A DNA stretch of 36,753 bases from positions 1 through 36,753 of the IMG/VR virus record IMGVR_UViG_3300044699_000156; one strand, given 5' to 3'. A model generated the notes under the pieces. The model saw nothing but the letters and a program-made list of their open reading frames with translations. It was not told where the DNA came from and did not search any database. Numbering within the stretch: position 1 is the first letter of the stretch; each line of letters begins with the position of its first letter. The position numbers and the translations under genes are program-made. Positions 26,598 through 36,508 of this stretch are shown one piece after another. This DNA comes from a virus.

Positions 26598-26625
26598 AGT
26601 ATACCATGTAACAATTATTTAACAA
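26598..26625 (-). promoter_or_regulatory. Leftward sigma70-type promoter
   Basis: On the minus strand TTGTTA (26625-26620), 16-bp spacer, TATACT (26603-26598). The leader carries a short inverted repeat GAGC-TAC-GCTC at 26576-26586. It lies 4 bp from the -35 of the rightward promoter, so RNA polymerases should compete. Confidence 0.6.
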
Positions 26626-26629
26626 GTGC

Positions 26630-26658
26630 TTGACACAATATAAATAATGTTTTATAGT
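26630..26658 (+). promoter_or_regulatory. Rightward sigma70-type promoter
   Basis: TTGACA 26630-26635, 17-bp spacer, TATAGT 26653-26658: consensus -35 and near-consensus -10 at ideal spacing. Start near 26665, giving a leader of about 40 nt before ATG 26704. Confidence 0.85.
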
Positions 26659-26703
26659 TGGGTCATGAAGTTAATGTTTTAACCTTATGACGGAGAACCA
26701 TCA

Positions 26704-26907
26704 ATGATCTCACAACAAATTAAAGCGCTTGAAAAAGAGCTTAAAGATACCAAGTTCAAGAGAGACTTTGCCATTGAGTCAGCATCTCGTCTTGAACAAG
26801 ACATAGCCGATCTTGAACAGCAGATGGAAGACATCATGCATGACCTTAAAAGACTCAAGCCAGAAGAAGACAGAAGATCACATTCATCCCTTAGATGGAG
26901 TAAATAA
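26704..26907 (+). CDS. Small coiled-coil protein, 67 aa
   Basis: Starts after an ACGGAGAACC ribosome site. Nearly all heptad-like helix: ALEKELKDTKFKRDFAIESA then LEQDIADLEQQMEDIMHDLK, followed by a basic tail. First gene of a two-gene unit with a consensus promoter and its own terminator. No known family; partner of the exported coiled-coil protein next to it is a fair guess. Confidence 0.65.
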   Translation: MISQQIKALEKELKDTKFKRDFAIESASRLEQDIADLEQQMEDIMHDLKRLKPEEDRRSHSSLRWSK

Positions 26908-26909
26908 CC

Positions 26910-27326
26910 ATGATTAAACGCATACTATTAACTTTACTCATTAGTGCAGCAGGTGCTGCACAATTAAACGCACAACTCTTTGGTCACTCATCAAAGAAAG
27001 TAAACGCATTACGTACAGCTCTTGAGCAGATCAAGATCAAATACGATAACGCACTCATACAGATAGCAAATCTCGAGCTAGCGCTCGCTGGAGCAATAAA
27101 AGATGTAAACACTCACGAACAACGAATCAACGTGCTATCGTCAGAATTGTTGGTCTCTCGCACAGAGGCAGAGCAACTCAAGTCTATGGATGAAAACCGT
27201 ATGCAAGACTTTGAGAAACACGTCAGCCGACTGCTTGAAGCAACCAAGAGACTGGAAGACTTGGAGAGGGCCATTGATGAAATGTCTGAACTCCCTTCGC
27301 AGATCTTTGGCAACCAAGATAAATAA
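26910..27326 (+). CDS. Exported coiled-coil protein, 138 aa
   Basis: MIKRILLTLLISAAGAAQLN is a clear signal peptide, with likely cleavage after LNA at about residue 21. The rest is one long coiled coil (KVNALRTALEQIKIKYDNAL, LSSELLVSRTEAEQLKSMDE, LLEATKRLEDLERAIDEMSE). No lipobox, so a soluble periplasmic protein is more likely than a spanin. It starts 2 nt after the previous stop. In phages, such self-contained units often alter the host envelope or block superinfection; that is inference. Confidence 0.7.
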   Translation: MIKRILLTLLISAAGAAQLNAQLFGHSSKKVNALRTALEQIKIKYDNALIQIANLELALAGAIKDVNTHEQRINVLSSELLVSRTEAEQLKSMDENRMQDFEKHVSRLLEATKRLEDLERAIDEMSELPSQIFGNQDK

Positions 27327-27358
27327 GATATACTGAAACGTCTCCGTCACAGACAAAC

Positions 27359-27399
27359 GCCCTGCAACATTAAGATGGTATGTTGTGGGGCTGTTTTAT
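27359..27399 (+). terminator. Strong intrinsic terminator
   Basis: GCCCTGCAACA (27359-27369) pairs with TGTTGTGGGGC (27381-27391), 11 bp with two G-U pairs, followed by TGTTTTATT. It ends the two-gene coiled-coil unit. Confidence 0.85.
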
Positions 27400-27422
27400 T
27401 AGCATAGGAGTTAGGGGAATAT

Positions 27423-27731
27423 ATGGCGATCAAGAGAAAGTATCATGGGTGCTGAAATTGGTGGGTTTAAGGTCCTTGAAAAAACACGTTTTTACTCACC
27501 ACAGTTTTTTGATGTGATATGTCTATACGGCAATGAGCACACCAAGGATCAGCTTCAGTTCTGGATGGTTCATGATGGTAAGGAAAAGAGAATGTTTCGT
27601 TAACTTCAGAGATGATACCTTTAAAAAGATCAGTCAGACTGTTTTCTTTCAAGAAATATGGTATCTGGCAGCCCCTAGAACAAATGTTCGCCAATATTGG
27701 TGAGTTACTATTCTTGCTGGAAAGTGGATAG
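27423..27731 (+). CDS. Small hypothetical protein (two frameshifts)
   Basis: ATG 27423 has an AGGAG-containing leader. MAIKRKYHG must shift by one base to join AEIGGFKVLEKTRFYSPQFF and DVICLYGNEHTKDQLQFWMV; a second shift near 27600 leads to MIPLKRSVRLFSFKKYGIWQ and PLEQMFANIGELLFLLESG, stop at 27729-27731. The two halves read well as protein, so errors rather than decay are likely. Not recognised. Confidence 0.45.
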
Positions 27732-29390
27732 TGTTATCGCTCGTTTAGATGTGTTTTGTGATTGTGGTGTGGGGAAGGGTCTTGAGCTCTTCGACCACTG
27801 AGACGTGTTCAATCTCAGGCCAATTATGCAAAAGACGAAATAAAGCAACCCCCGGGCTGTGTCGCATCGCGGGAACTAAGATAATTTGATTTTTAAAAGC
27901 TAGTTTAAAGGGCCTCTTTTTACGGATTGCCCTTACTACACAAGACATACAGCACAAGGGTAAGAGATAGTTAGTGAAGCGAATTTAAATAAGGTCTTGA
28001 CAGTATTCTTCATATATCTACCATCCTCTTTCCCTTATTGTACCTTGAGATTAACACCCATTTACCTTATTTACTGCATTATAGCTTGCCGGCAGATCGA
28101 GTTTATCAGAGGAGCGCAAAAGTGCTTGAAACTTAATCTAAACGTTTCACAGCGGCTTTTTTCAATGAAAACGTATACTAGCGTTCAAACGCCGTATCGT
28201 CCAAGAGAAAATTTCTAAAAGTTCACAGAAAAATACTGGGTTCTAAGATGTATTCAAAGCTACAACATTAAACGACTTTTTCACAAAGTTAGCCCACCTT
28301 TCAGATACGCCCCCCCCCCCCCCCAGAACAATGCACTTAACTACCTTATTTATATGGCGCAAACGAGGTACCATGGCTATTTGTTAGCCAATCGACGATC
28401 GCTCGTTATGTGGGGTGTGTACGAGAGTGGGTCTGTAAAAACACTAGTAACCTATGTTGACGATGTTAGGGCTTTTGGTATTTCTAAGCTGCCAGAAAAT
28501 ATCTGTTATGGCTTCAAGCCAAATTGGTGTACATGAATCAGCCCTAAGTTTTTTAAGCCAGAATCTTTCAGGAGCTGGTTTCCCGTTTTAAGCTCCGGAG
28601 GGACTTAAGAAAAAAAGTTCCACCACTATTCAAGTAATGAGATAGATATTAAAACAATATCAAAGTACCACTAGTAAGATAGATAACCAAAAAGAAGAGA
28701 GGAAAAACAATCGATGTCATGTCTGGTCCATCCCAGACCTACTGAATTTGAGAAAGGTGTTAGGAAATGTCGTCATTCTTCGTCGATTACGACACAACCT
28801 TCGGTTAGTGGAGTTATTAAAGCAAATATAACTAACCAACTGGGGAGAGATCTTTGTATCTGCCTTCCCTCTAGAGGCTTATAACCGTGTGGCAAGACCA
28901 CTTCTTGTCCGTTCCACAATCCACGCCATGACCCGTTTTAAAGAAGTTTGTGAAAGTTATGCGTTGATGGTGTTCCACCAGGGCGTGAGACCCGCATGGC
29001 GGGAGATGTACGCCCAACAACGTCTTCAGGGGCCAACCAACCGATGCAAAAGATGCTATGTTTCGGTTTCCCCAAAAGGCAGCTGAGGCGCTGGGGGGAT
29101 CGCTCGCGCACTTGTCCAACCAAAGTAGAAGCTCTCCCTCGTCTTGAACACGAAAGTTTTATTCTCAGGCACTACAGTACCGCCGTTCTTGATGATGACC
29201 AAGCACTACAAGGACGCAATGCTTCACGGCATATGCGTGTAGCTGTTGCAGCCATCGAGAAAACTTGCTAGACTTATTGGAAATGGGAAATCCCGGGACG
29301 TACTTCAAATAAGTGTTTTACAACTTTGCCGGTCCGAGGAGGTGTTTATTGATGCATTTGACCATGGTGCTTTGAAAGGGGAGCTGCCTT
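27732..29390. other. Error-rich region, no gene assignable
   Basis: Frames are short on both strands. A run of 15 C at 28310-28324 and many small indels suggest unpolished sequence. Pieces such as MAQTRYHGYLLANRRSLVMW (28354, +) and MSCLVHPRPTEFEKGVRKCR (about 28714, +) may be coding but lack support. From position in the genome this should hold early replication genes. I see no RNA gene or promoter that stands out. Confidence 0.4.
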
Positions 29391-29775
29391 ATGAATATCA
29401 ACCACAAACTGTTTATGTCATCGTGGTTGGACCCATACCGCTCGCCAGGCACGACATATACATAATCGAGTATACGATTCACAATAGCACTCAACTGAAT
29501 CAAACGCGTATCACCACTCAGAGGCCAACATGGCGACAAACCTTTACTTTCTGGCCCCGACTTCATCTTGATGTTCAGTTCTATATGCCCATCGCGGCCA
29601 CTTCCCGTAAAAAAGCTTTCTATCATGCGTCTTCAAAAAGCCAAACCGATCTGGATAATTATAATTAATGGATTTGTGATATTGCCAATTACAATATTAT
29701 CTAATGATGATATGTATTGGATCCAAGATAACTGCAACTAAAATGTTCGACAATACACCTCGAACTGGAATTTAG
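29391..29775 (+). CDS. rusA: RusA-family Holliday junction resolvase (broken by indels)
   Basis: By joining frames: VYVIVVGPIPLARH near 29409-29450 (the substrate-binding start of RusA proteins), RVYDSQ at about 29468-29485, LHLDVQFYMPIAATSRKKAF then YHAS, DLDN at 29648-29659 (the conserved metal-binding Asp region), a second Asp pair in SNDDM near 29700, and KITATKMFDNTPRT near 29728-29766. This order matches RusA: VxGxPxPxxRPR, beta-strand, H..KPDxDNxxK, DD, and K.. strand. Role: cuts Holliday junctions in branched replicating phage DNA before packaging. At least four single-base errors; the true gene is probably intact. Confidence 0.7.
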
Positions 29776-31016
29776 CTTTTGGAGGTTTTGGAGTGATTTA
29801 ACAAAGGCTTGAAGCATCCGTTGGAGTGGGATCGTTTCATCATCCTATTAACCACGGTAATGTCTTGGCAGGAGAGTAATGGATTACACTTTTGCAGCCC
29901 ACCAATGGTACATTGTAACAAGGTGAACTTTTGTTATGGCTGTTTGATGATTATCTCGAGTTTTGTAATACCGTGGTCTAGATCCCAGATTTCCCAAAAC
30001 CATTCAAGAAGGTGTCAGATGGCGCGGATTAAGTCACAAAATACCTCTTCCTTCCCTGAAGATATGTCCAATAAAGATAAAATAACAGGACATGACGGGG
30101 TCCCTGAATTGGCTGCTTTAATCTCAAGTTCGAGACCTTCGCCAAGGATCCCTCCCCACTGAAAAGATTAAGTGGCTTGATTCATGACGTGGCTTTAGGG
30201 CCGAAGTAAGAGACTGTGAACAGTTTTGCTGATGTACCATTATACCCAACGACAAAACATTCGAGAGATGGCGTAAGGCTATTCCCTGAGTCGGAAACAG
30301 GCGTTTTAGGATCTGAAGGAATACGGATACATCGTTGCGCCGTCGCATTATGTGGGGTGATCGTACTCTAGTGGAGGAATAATTTCTTGCGGTTTACGCG
30401 GCATCAATACCGGGCTGAGGACGCACTCTTGGTCAAATTTATCCTGCTGACTTGAACGAAAGCCTCCAGCCATTGAGCCGCCTAAAGGCGATACAGTATG
30501 AGGCGGTTCTCCCGTCAAAGAGACTGGTAAGTACACGTACAAGAGGAAAGCAGATGCTGAGCAGACTTTAAAGCCAGGCTTATACTCGGTTCTATGCACG
30601 GGCCTTTGCATTGATGCTAATGGTATCGCTCTCCAATAAGCTTACTGCACAGATCACCCGACTCTCATAGAAATACTTGTCGACCCAAGAGAGTTCATGC
30701 GCTACGTATAACAGGAATTGGTAAACCAGATTGGAGAGGACGAGCATGATGGCAACACTGAGACAAAACCTCGCGCTGTATGGGAACGCTTGAAAGCCGT
30801 AATACCCCACGCCTATTTGAAAGAAATTGACCTCTTGAACACCATGACCTCAAACTTTGCTTGAAGCCAACTCAGTCGGGACTACTTTACTGAAGCTGAT
30901 TGAATTCCTCATGCAGAGGTAGATTACCTTATGTCAACCAATCTTCAGCTTAAAGATAAGCTCTCATCGGACTCAAGGCTACACGTACGCCCGTCTTCGT
31001 ACACTAAGGCCAAGTG
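29776..31016 (+). other. Error-rich region, possible replication and small terminase genes
   Basis: No clean frame. Rightward pieces read as protein in changing frames: EYGYIVAPSHYV near 30320 (similar in pattern to the GxYVVAPPSxH motif of primase-polymerases), DLNESLQPLSRLKAIQYEAV near 30450, and YLKEIDLLNTMTSNFA near 30815-30860, directly before the large terminase and thus a candidate end of a small terminase. These are weak hints only. Confidence 0.35.
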
Positions 31017-32420
31017 ATGGGAGTTGCCTCCATAGACTTTGAGCCAATGAGGCTAGTAAGAAGAGCTGTTTTGAGGCCCATCATCAACCAAGATCGTATC
31101 GTACCCTTACGGCGTAAGTTCTTAGCTGATCTGCCTCGACGTGCTGGCAAAGACAAGTTCGCTGGGCATGTGCAACTATGGCAAGCATTGCAAAAGCCCT
31201 GCTTAGTTGTGTACTGTTCTCCCAACGTTTACTCAATGCACCGAGGTAATATGGGGGACGGTATAAGATCATCCAAGGTAAATCCTTTTTGTCAATGATT
31301 CCTCACGCAATGATTGCCAAGCTCAACCTGCTGAGATGAAAAATATCCTTTACTAATGGCTCTGTACTCCAGCTTGTGGGGCTCGTCGAATTAACGATTC
31401 TGCTCTTGTTGGAACGAACCCTTTCGCGATTATTTTCAGTGAAGCTGCTCTCATGGGGATATCTATCTGTAATTTATTTATTTATGTCCCTCCCATTCTG
31501 GCTGCGCGACCAGGGCTGGATACTCACTGCAGTCCACACCTCGCGGTAAGAACTGCGTTCTTCCAGCTGTATCCTGTGGCTACTGATAGCTGGATGACTG
31601 GAATGGTCGCGAAGATGGGAAGAATTTGACCAGGACCCAACACATTGCTCCCCGATGTCTTGCGGCCCAGAGTCGCGCTTCAAGTTAGTGAAGATCTTCT
31701 CGAACAAGAATATAACGTATCATTTTCCAAAGGTATTGAGGGGTTCAGTGTATGGTAGGTCCTTGATCGTGCTCGTCTTGAGGAAAGAATACATCTGTCC
31801 CAGGAACCCGTCCGAGCTTGTTTATGTAGCCATCGCTATTGGTCTCAAGGGACCTCCGACGATGATCTTCTATCAATTTGCGGCGAAGCACATGACATCA
31901 ATAAAAATAATTGATTGCTATTTCCAACGCGGGGTAGGATTGGACCATATTATCTTTCTATTATACAATCGAAGACTCTTACGATATGGGAGTTCTTCGC
32001 GCCGTTCGACTTGCAGCTGCGAGAATGGGGCGGGGTGTGCTTAGGTGTTACTCGTTTTGAGAAGGCCCGACTACTAGACATAACCTTTACGATGACTTGA
32101 CCAGGTTAAAGTTGAAGAAGGACTTGACTCATGTTCTTACGTGTTTTGGAAACTCTATTTCGATTCATGTTAAATTGCAAGGCGTTACTTGATGCCACTC
32201 GAGGAACTATGTTGGGAATGGATTTGAAGAAAAAAGGCAGATCTACTCAAAAGCCGTCGATACACACATTGGGCTAGCGATTACGCTGCGGCACTTACGT
32301 TATCCTGTGGCCAGTCACTCCCTAAAGCCAAGCCGGGTATGACCGCAACAGACGTGATCGTTGATGCCAAGGCTATTAGCCCTTTATGGAAACCAGGGTG
32401 CAATTGCCTGCGCTTCTTTC
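31017..32420 (+). CDS. terL: Terminase large subunit (broken by indels)
   Basis: Motor that packages DNA through the portal. Joining frames: MGVASIDFEPMRLVRRAVLR to the Walker A region LPRRAGKDKFA (31131-31163), LVVYCSPTYSMHRG-like coupling region, NGSVLQLVG near 31360, Walker B and catalytic acid NPFAIIFSEAAL (31416-31451), then SEDLLEQEYNVSFSKGIEG near 31690, and the nuclease domain: ELVYVAIAIGLKGPPTMIFY (31817-31876), KIIDCYFQRGVGLDHI, VTRFEKARLLD (about 32047-32079), and finally a stretch like KAKPGMTATDV near 32325. Motif order and spacing are those of TerL. A GTG two codons upstream is an alternative start. Many single-base errors; end uncertain. Confidence 0.8.
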
Positions 32421-32529
32421 CAAGGACGAGATGCGTTACAACAGAAAACTCGCTAACTCTTGTATTTCAGACCGTTGCATTCTACGCTGGTAAAACCTTC
32501 TTTAAGGATTAGCTTAACAAGGGACACTC

Positions 32530-34632
32530 CATGTTTGATTAGAACTCCCGATACTATTACGTCGGCTACAATGCCATCAAGCACAAAGTTAGACTCTGAT
32601 GACGCAGCCAACCAGGCGATATGCGAGATCTTTTGAGTTAGAAGGTATGCTTGATGTTCGCCTGGAAACTGGTGTATTCCTCTTTGATGGCAGATGGTCA
32701 CTCATCCCTGGCCTACTAACAACCGTGGTCAATGGTATTTTTAACCGTGTCAGACCTTTATGTAATATGGTTTCGGGTGATACCAACGGACTCCGTAACC
32801 GAAAACCCACCCTCAACAGTCGGCGTACCGCTTGAGAATGCAGACCACAGGACCGCAGATCCACTTACCAAAGTCCTGCTGTTAATGCTACAAGAAGAGA
32901 ACGTTCTACGAATCCATATCTGAAGCATTCACCAAGGCGCTTGTGTTTTACCGGTATGAATCTGTTGCACGTTCTATCCTCGGACTTCGTCTCTGAAATC
33001 CCGTTAATGGTGACGTCAAAGTTAGATAATCTACCGTTCAACTGCCTTCTTTTATTGATCCCTACCTTCGCAAGCTTGATCTGTCCGGACTGTAACTTTG
33101 TCTGGCGTAGATCGTATATGACACATCTCGGCGGCTGCATCCCTCCTACCAGAAACACTATGAAGAGATCATCGAACCTTTTCCGGTCAATCCTACGGGA
33201 ACCGCAAGAGATGGACGCTTTCAGTTACCTGCCTGAATCATACGCCAGGACACAACAAAACCGTCTTGCATACGAATGAATACTACTATAGAGCGTTCCG
33301 TAAACACAAATTACTCGTTGATAAAGAGCTGGTGAAAAAATAGAACGTCTCCTTCAAGGACCAACTCGACATTGAACGATCCTTCTGGAGAATCCCCAAG
33401 TAACCCATGATCGCACTGAACCGCCCATCGGTTCGTCTTTTGTATCTTGGTGCACAGATCGTGTCTTCTAACGACGGACCCCAACCAATCGCTGGCCTTG
33501 ATACTACCCTTTGTGCCGTGGTTGGCTTTTATAGTGCGTGAGCCCGATTTTCTACAACCGAAATACATGAATTCTGTCGTTCTGAGAGATCCCCTGCTTC
33601 TCTACAACCGTAAGAGCATATGGCAGCTGACCTTGAGAGAATCCGTTCTGAACAGTGGTGGATATTTAAAGAGAACGCAAGTCAGAGACGTTAGCATCCT
33701 GTTCCAGACCGGTCCGGGCGCGATTATTAATCCCCTTAAGGCAGAGGCAACAAATGACCCGATATTCAACAAATACAAACCACCGCAAGATACCACCATC
33801 ACCACTTTCAAGCAGATCGACCTGTTTACAAAGAATTCAACAGTGGGTATGCCGTATCAATGAAGAAGCTTATGGGTTCTGCTATTGACGATAAAGCCGG
33901 TATCCTCTCTGTCTCTACGCCAAGGTTCTGGGCTGACAACTTTACAACCGACTCCTGTTGATCGTCTCGATTTCTCCCAAAACCTTCTTGGATGCCTCTG
34001 CCTTCCAGATCGGTCACGGGTAACTACGCCCCCGCGAAGGTGGCGTAAACATGCTTGAAGCCATGAGCCCGCGCCATTCGTCTACGGTCCAGGTCGTTTG
34101 GGGATTACCATTGTATGGTGGAAGCAGGATTTAATAACACTGAATCACAGAAACAATTACAATTTGCACAAGTTAATTACAGCTTCAAGAGCGCCTTGGT
34201 CCTGGGTATTGCCCGCCAAGACGCTTATTGATGCCTGCTACTCTACAAGTATAACAGACAGCTTATTGATGACATTGAAAGCCCAACAACAACACAACAA
34301 CAAGCGCAACAAGCACAACAAACAATCCGAGGCGATTGCCGGAAACAACAAGCACGTATCCAGCTTTTTTTTCACAAGCACGTGCCGTTGCTGACCAGGG
34401 ACTTTGGACTGTGAACGTGTAATCCCGCGTTGAAGAGAACACCAACTGGCTATTGAGCGACAATCTAAAGCCAAGTCTGAAGAGTCACAGGCTTATACTT
34501 GATCGGCAAGGCGATGCTATGGACATTGAGGGTATTGATATAGAGCATATGCATCAAACTGGTCAGTATTCTGCTGATGTGGCTAGGCAACAGACCAGTA
34601 AAAACCTATCGGCATTAAAATCTAGTACGTAG
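32530..34632 (+). CDS. Portal protein (broken by indels)
   Basis: Dodecameric ring at the packaging vertex. Recognisable pieces in order: FLFDGRWSLIPGLLTTVVNG and FNRVRPLCNMVSG (32680-32780), LENADHRTADPLTKVLL then EENV, ISEAFTKALVTGMNLLHV (near 32920-32970), GDVKVDNLPFNCLL, PYLRKLDLSGL-type segment, GPGAIINPLKAEATNDPIFN (33710-33775), KKLMGSAIDDKAGILS (33862-33910), FSQKLLGC-type helix, a glutamine-rich helix near 34280-34330, and IEHMHQTGQYSADVARQQTS to the stop at 34630-34632. EELMGSAxDDKAGILSMLRQG is typical of this portal group. Start uncertain. Confidence 0.75.
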
Positions 34633-34671
34633 TGTGGTTTTCTTATTAACTCTCTTTTCGGAGGGCCGTTT

Positions 34672-34812
34672 ATGGCAAATGAGTGTTTGGTTAACGCGCA
34701 TCTAATTGCCCGGATGTAGGTAGATCCTCTTGATATCCAGACGATCTGTGCGCGTTGTCTTGAGAAGTATGTGCAGAAAGTCCAAGCAAGATACTGGACT
34801 GAAGACTCTTAA
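34672..34812 (+). CDS. Small protein after the portal, about 46 aa (one frameshift)
   Basis: Good GGAGG ribosome site before ATG 34672. MANECLVNAHLIAR shifts by one base near 34715 to VDPLDIQTICARCLEKYVQK then VQARYWTEDS, stop 34810-34812. A CARC pair hints at metal binding. Not recognised. Confidence 0.5.
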
Positions 34813-35620
34813 CGTGTAATACGTTGTGTTCCACAAAGATCCATGCTTAAGCCTCAGAAGCCTAATCACTTCTGGTGATAACCCTCTCGTGCCCACGCAG
34901 CAAACAGAACAAGATCTTTGCGTAACCAACTTGCGTTGGTTAAATAACCAAAACCAAGATTTGTGTAAACATCAAGAGAGCGTATCTTGCGGTTCCAATG
35001 CTGACTTTCAGGCTACACCCTTGGTGCACACTCTCGATTGTAATGCCACCTACGATGACCCCTTCATCTTATGTCTGGTACAAACACTGCGCGCTTTAAT
35101 CGCACCAACCGAGCAGACTTATTGGGCGTTTAAATGTATTTATTAATGCATTTGAACCTTTTTCTGGAGCTGATCTCATAACCGGTATCCCTAGTTGGTC
35201 GTTTGACACGCGCTATGTGTAACAACGTTGCACGTCCAATCATTTGTCTGTACCGTTCTTGTCATTTGCTACGATGTTAAGGCTTTGCATTAACCTGCGA
35301 CCTTTCTTGCTGGCAGTTGGCGATATCGTTACAGCTAAGCTTAGGTGCTGATACAAGTCCTGTTTTCAGGCCTTGTTGCCTATGCAGGGACCATGATGAT
35401 TCGTGGTGGCCCTTTCGCCTCTGTTTGCAGGAGCCTTCAAGCATGTCTATCATCTTGAAAGTCAGGCCTTGCAATTCCTAAGGTGGTGGAGTGGAACAGT
35501 TACTTGCGTTCCAGTTTGCGCTGCAACACGTTTCCCCTTGTGAGGTTGTTGTTGGGCCACGTGGTGAGCCTTGGCCCAGTTGTTTAAAAAATCACTCCTA
35601 ACGATGTAGTTAGAGGTTGT
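34813..35620 (+). other. Error-rich region, no gene assignable
   Basis: The plus-strand frame 34826-35146 is open but does not read like a phage protein (no ribosome site and no conserved pattern), and neither strand offers an alternative. Capsid-proximal small genes or a scaffold gene might be expected. Nothing supportable seen. Confidence 0.35.
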
Positions 35621-35656
35621 CGGGACAGCTTCGCGAGATTGGCTGTCCCGTATTTT
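35621..35656 (+). terminator. Intrinsic terminator between portal and capsid blocks
   Basis: CGGGACAGC (35621-35629) pairs perfectly with GCTGTCCCG (35642-35650) and is followed by TATTTTAT. The 12-base loop is TTCGCGAGATTG. It ends whatever precedes it on the plus strand. Confidence 0.75.
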
Positions 35657-36207
35657 ATAAACCTTGTCCGTCTTACGCTTTGAGCTATGACGTGACAGTT
35701 ACTACGAAAGGCCTAAATTGGCAAAAAGATTTCACGGTACAGATGCAAGAATGCAATGAAAGAAGGCAGCGCATGGATTCACGATGCTAATGTCTAAGCC
35801 CTTGCAACCTTCCAACAGAAGTTATGTGATAAAGTTTGGGGTTCTCAACACCGGCTGACTGGCGGGCCAGCAAAGTTCTGTATGAAGTAGCACAAAACAC
35901 AGATCACAGGTGCTCGCGATGATCGTAATCGTCTTACCAAGCCCGTCATAGTATTAATGCCACAAAAAAAGGGGGGGGCCAGGATCGGAGGGCATAAGAA
36001 GGGCACCAAGATTGCGTATTATGCCCTCTTAAAAACACCCAAGGATCAACAGCATAAGACTCAACTAAGCCTTTCTAAACATCTCTCTGTATGAGTGGTT
36101 TAGGGATAGTTCAACCGTCACAGTAAGGATTAATTATGATTCCCCTACCAAGATGTCTACAAAGACAAGAGAATGAGCCCAAGATTCATAAGTGCAAAGG
36201 TAAAGGA
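35657..36207 (+). other. Error-rich region with a probable small basic gene
   Basis: Pieces such as MKEGSAWIHDANV (about 35755-35795), HRLTGGPAKFCMK (about 35850-35890) and GGHKKGTKIAYYALLKTPKD (about 35990-36050) run on the plus strand in changing frames. They may be one or two small late genes between portal and capsid. A run of A and G near 35965-35980 is a likely source of indels. Confidence 0.35.
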
Positions 36208-36383
36208 ATGCCCAAAATGGCCACTGTAAAGGAACCTGCCAAGCAGACGAAGATCATGAAACAGGCCATGCATGAGGCAAAAAGCTGGGCAAAATGCACA
36301 GTGGGCTAAGAATGCCCTGTGGTATACTGAATAAGAGGCAACAGATAGCAATTGCTTTGGGCAGAATCAGCTTGTCCTCCTAA
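36208..36383 (+). CDS. Small basic protein, DUF6496-like (frameshifted)
   Basis: ATG 36208 after AAAGG. MPKMATVKEPAKQTKIMKQA, MHEAK, then after a one-base shift near 36290 KMHSGLRMPCGILNKRQQIA then IALGRISLSS, stop 36381-36383. The order of a helix, a GKxHSG turn and a KRQQIAIALG end recalls the DUF6496 family of small basic proteins found in many phages (GKLHSG and SRKQAIAIAL). Function unknown. Confidence 0.5.
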
Positions 36384-36443
36384 AAAAAAGACACGTAAAA
36401 AAACGAGCATAACTCTCAGTCTTAGTGTTCCTTTCTACCTTTT

Positions 36444-36480
36444 TCCCCCTGTCACTTACTCTTGTGCGGGGGATTTTCTT
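36444..36480 (+). terminator. Probable intrinsic terminator
   Basis: TCCCCC (36444-36449) pairs with GGGGGA (36468-36473), with inner CAC/GTG pairs, followed by TTTTCTT. It separates the small basic gene from the gene starting at 36509. Confidence 0.6.
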
Positions 36481-36508
36481 GTATATAGTGATGCAGCGGA
36501 GGAAAATC

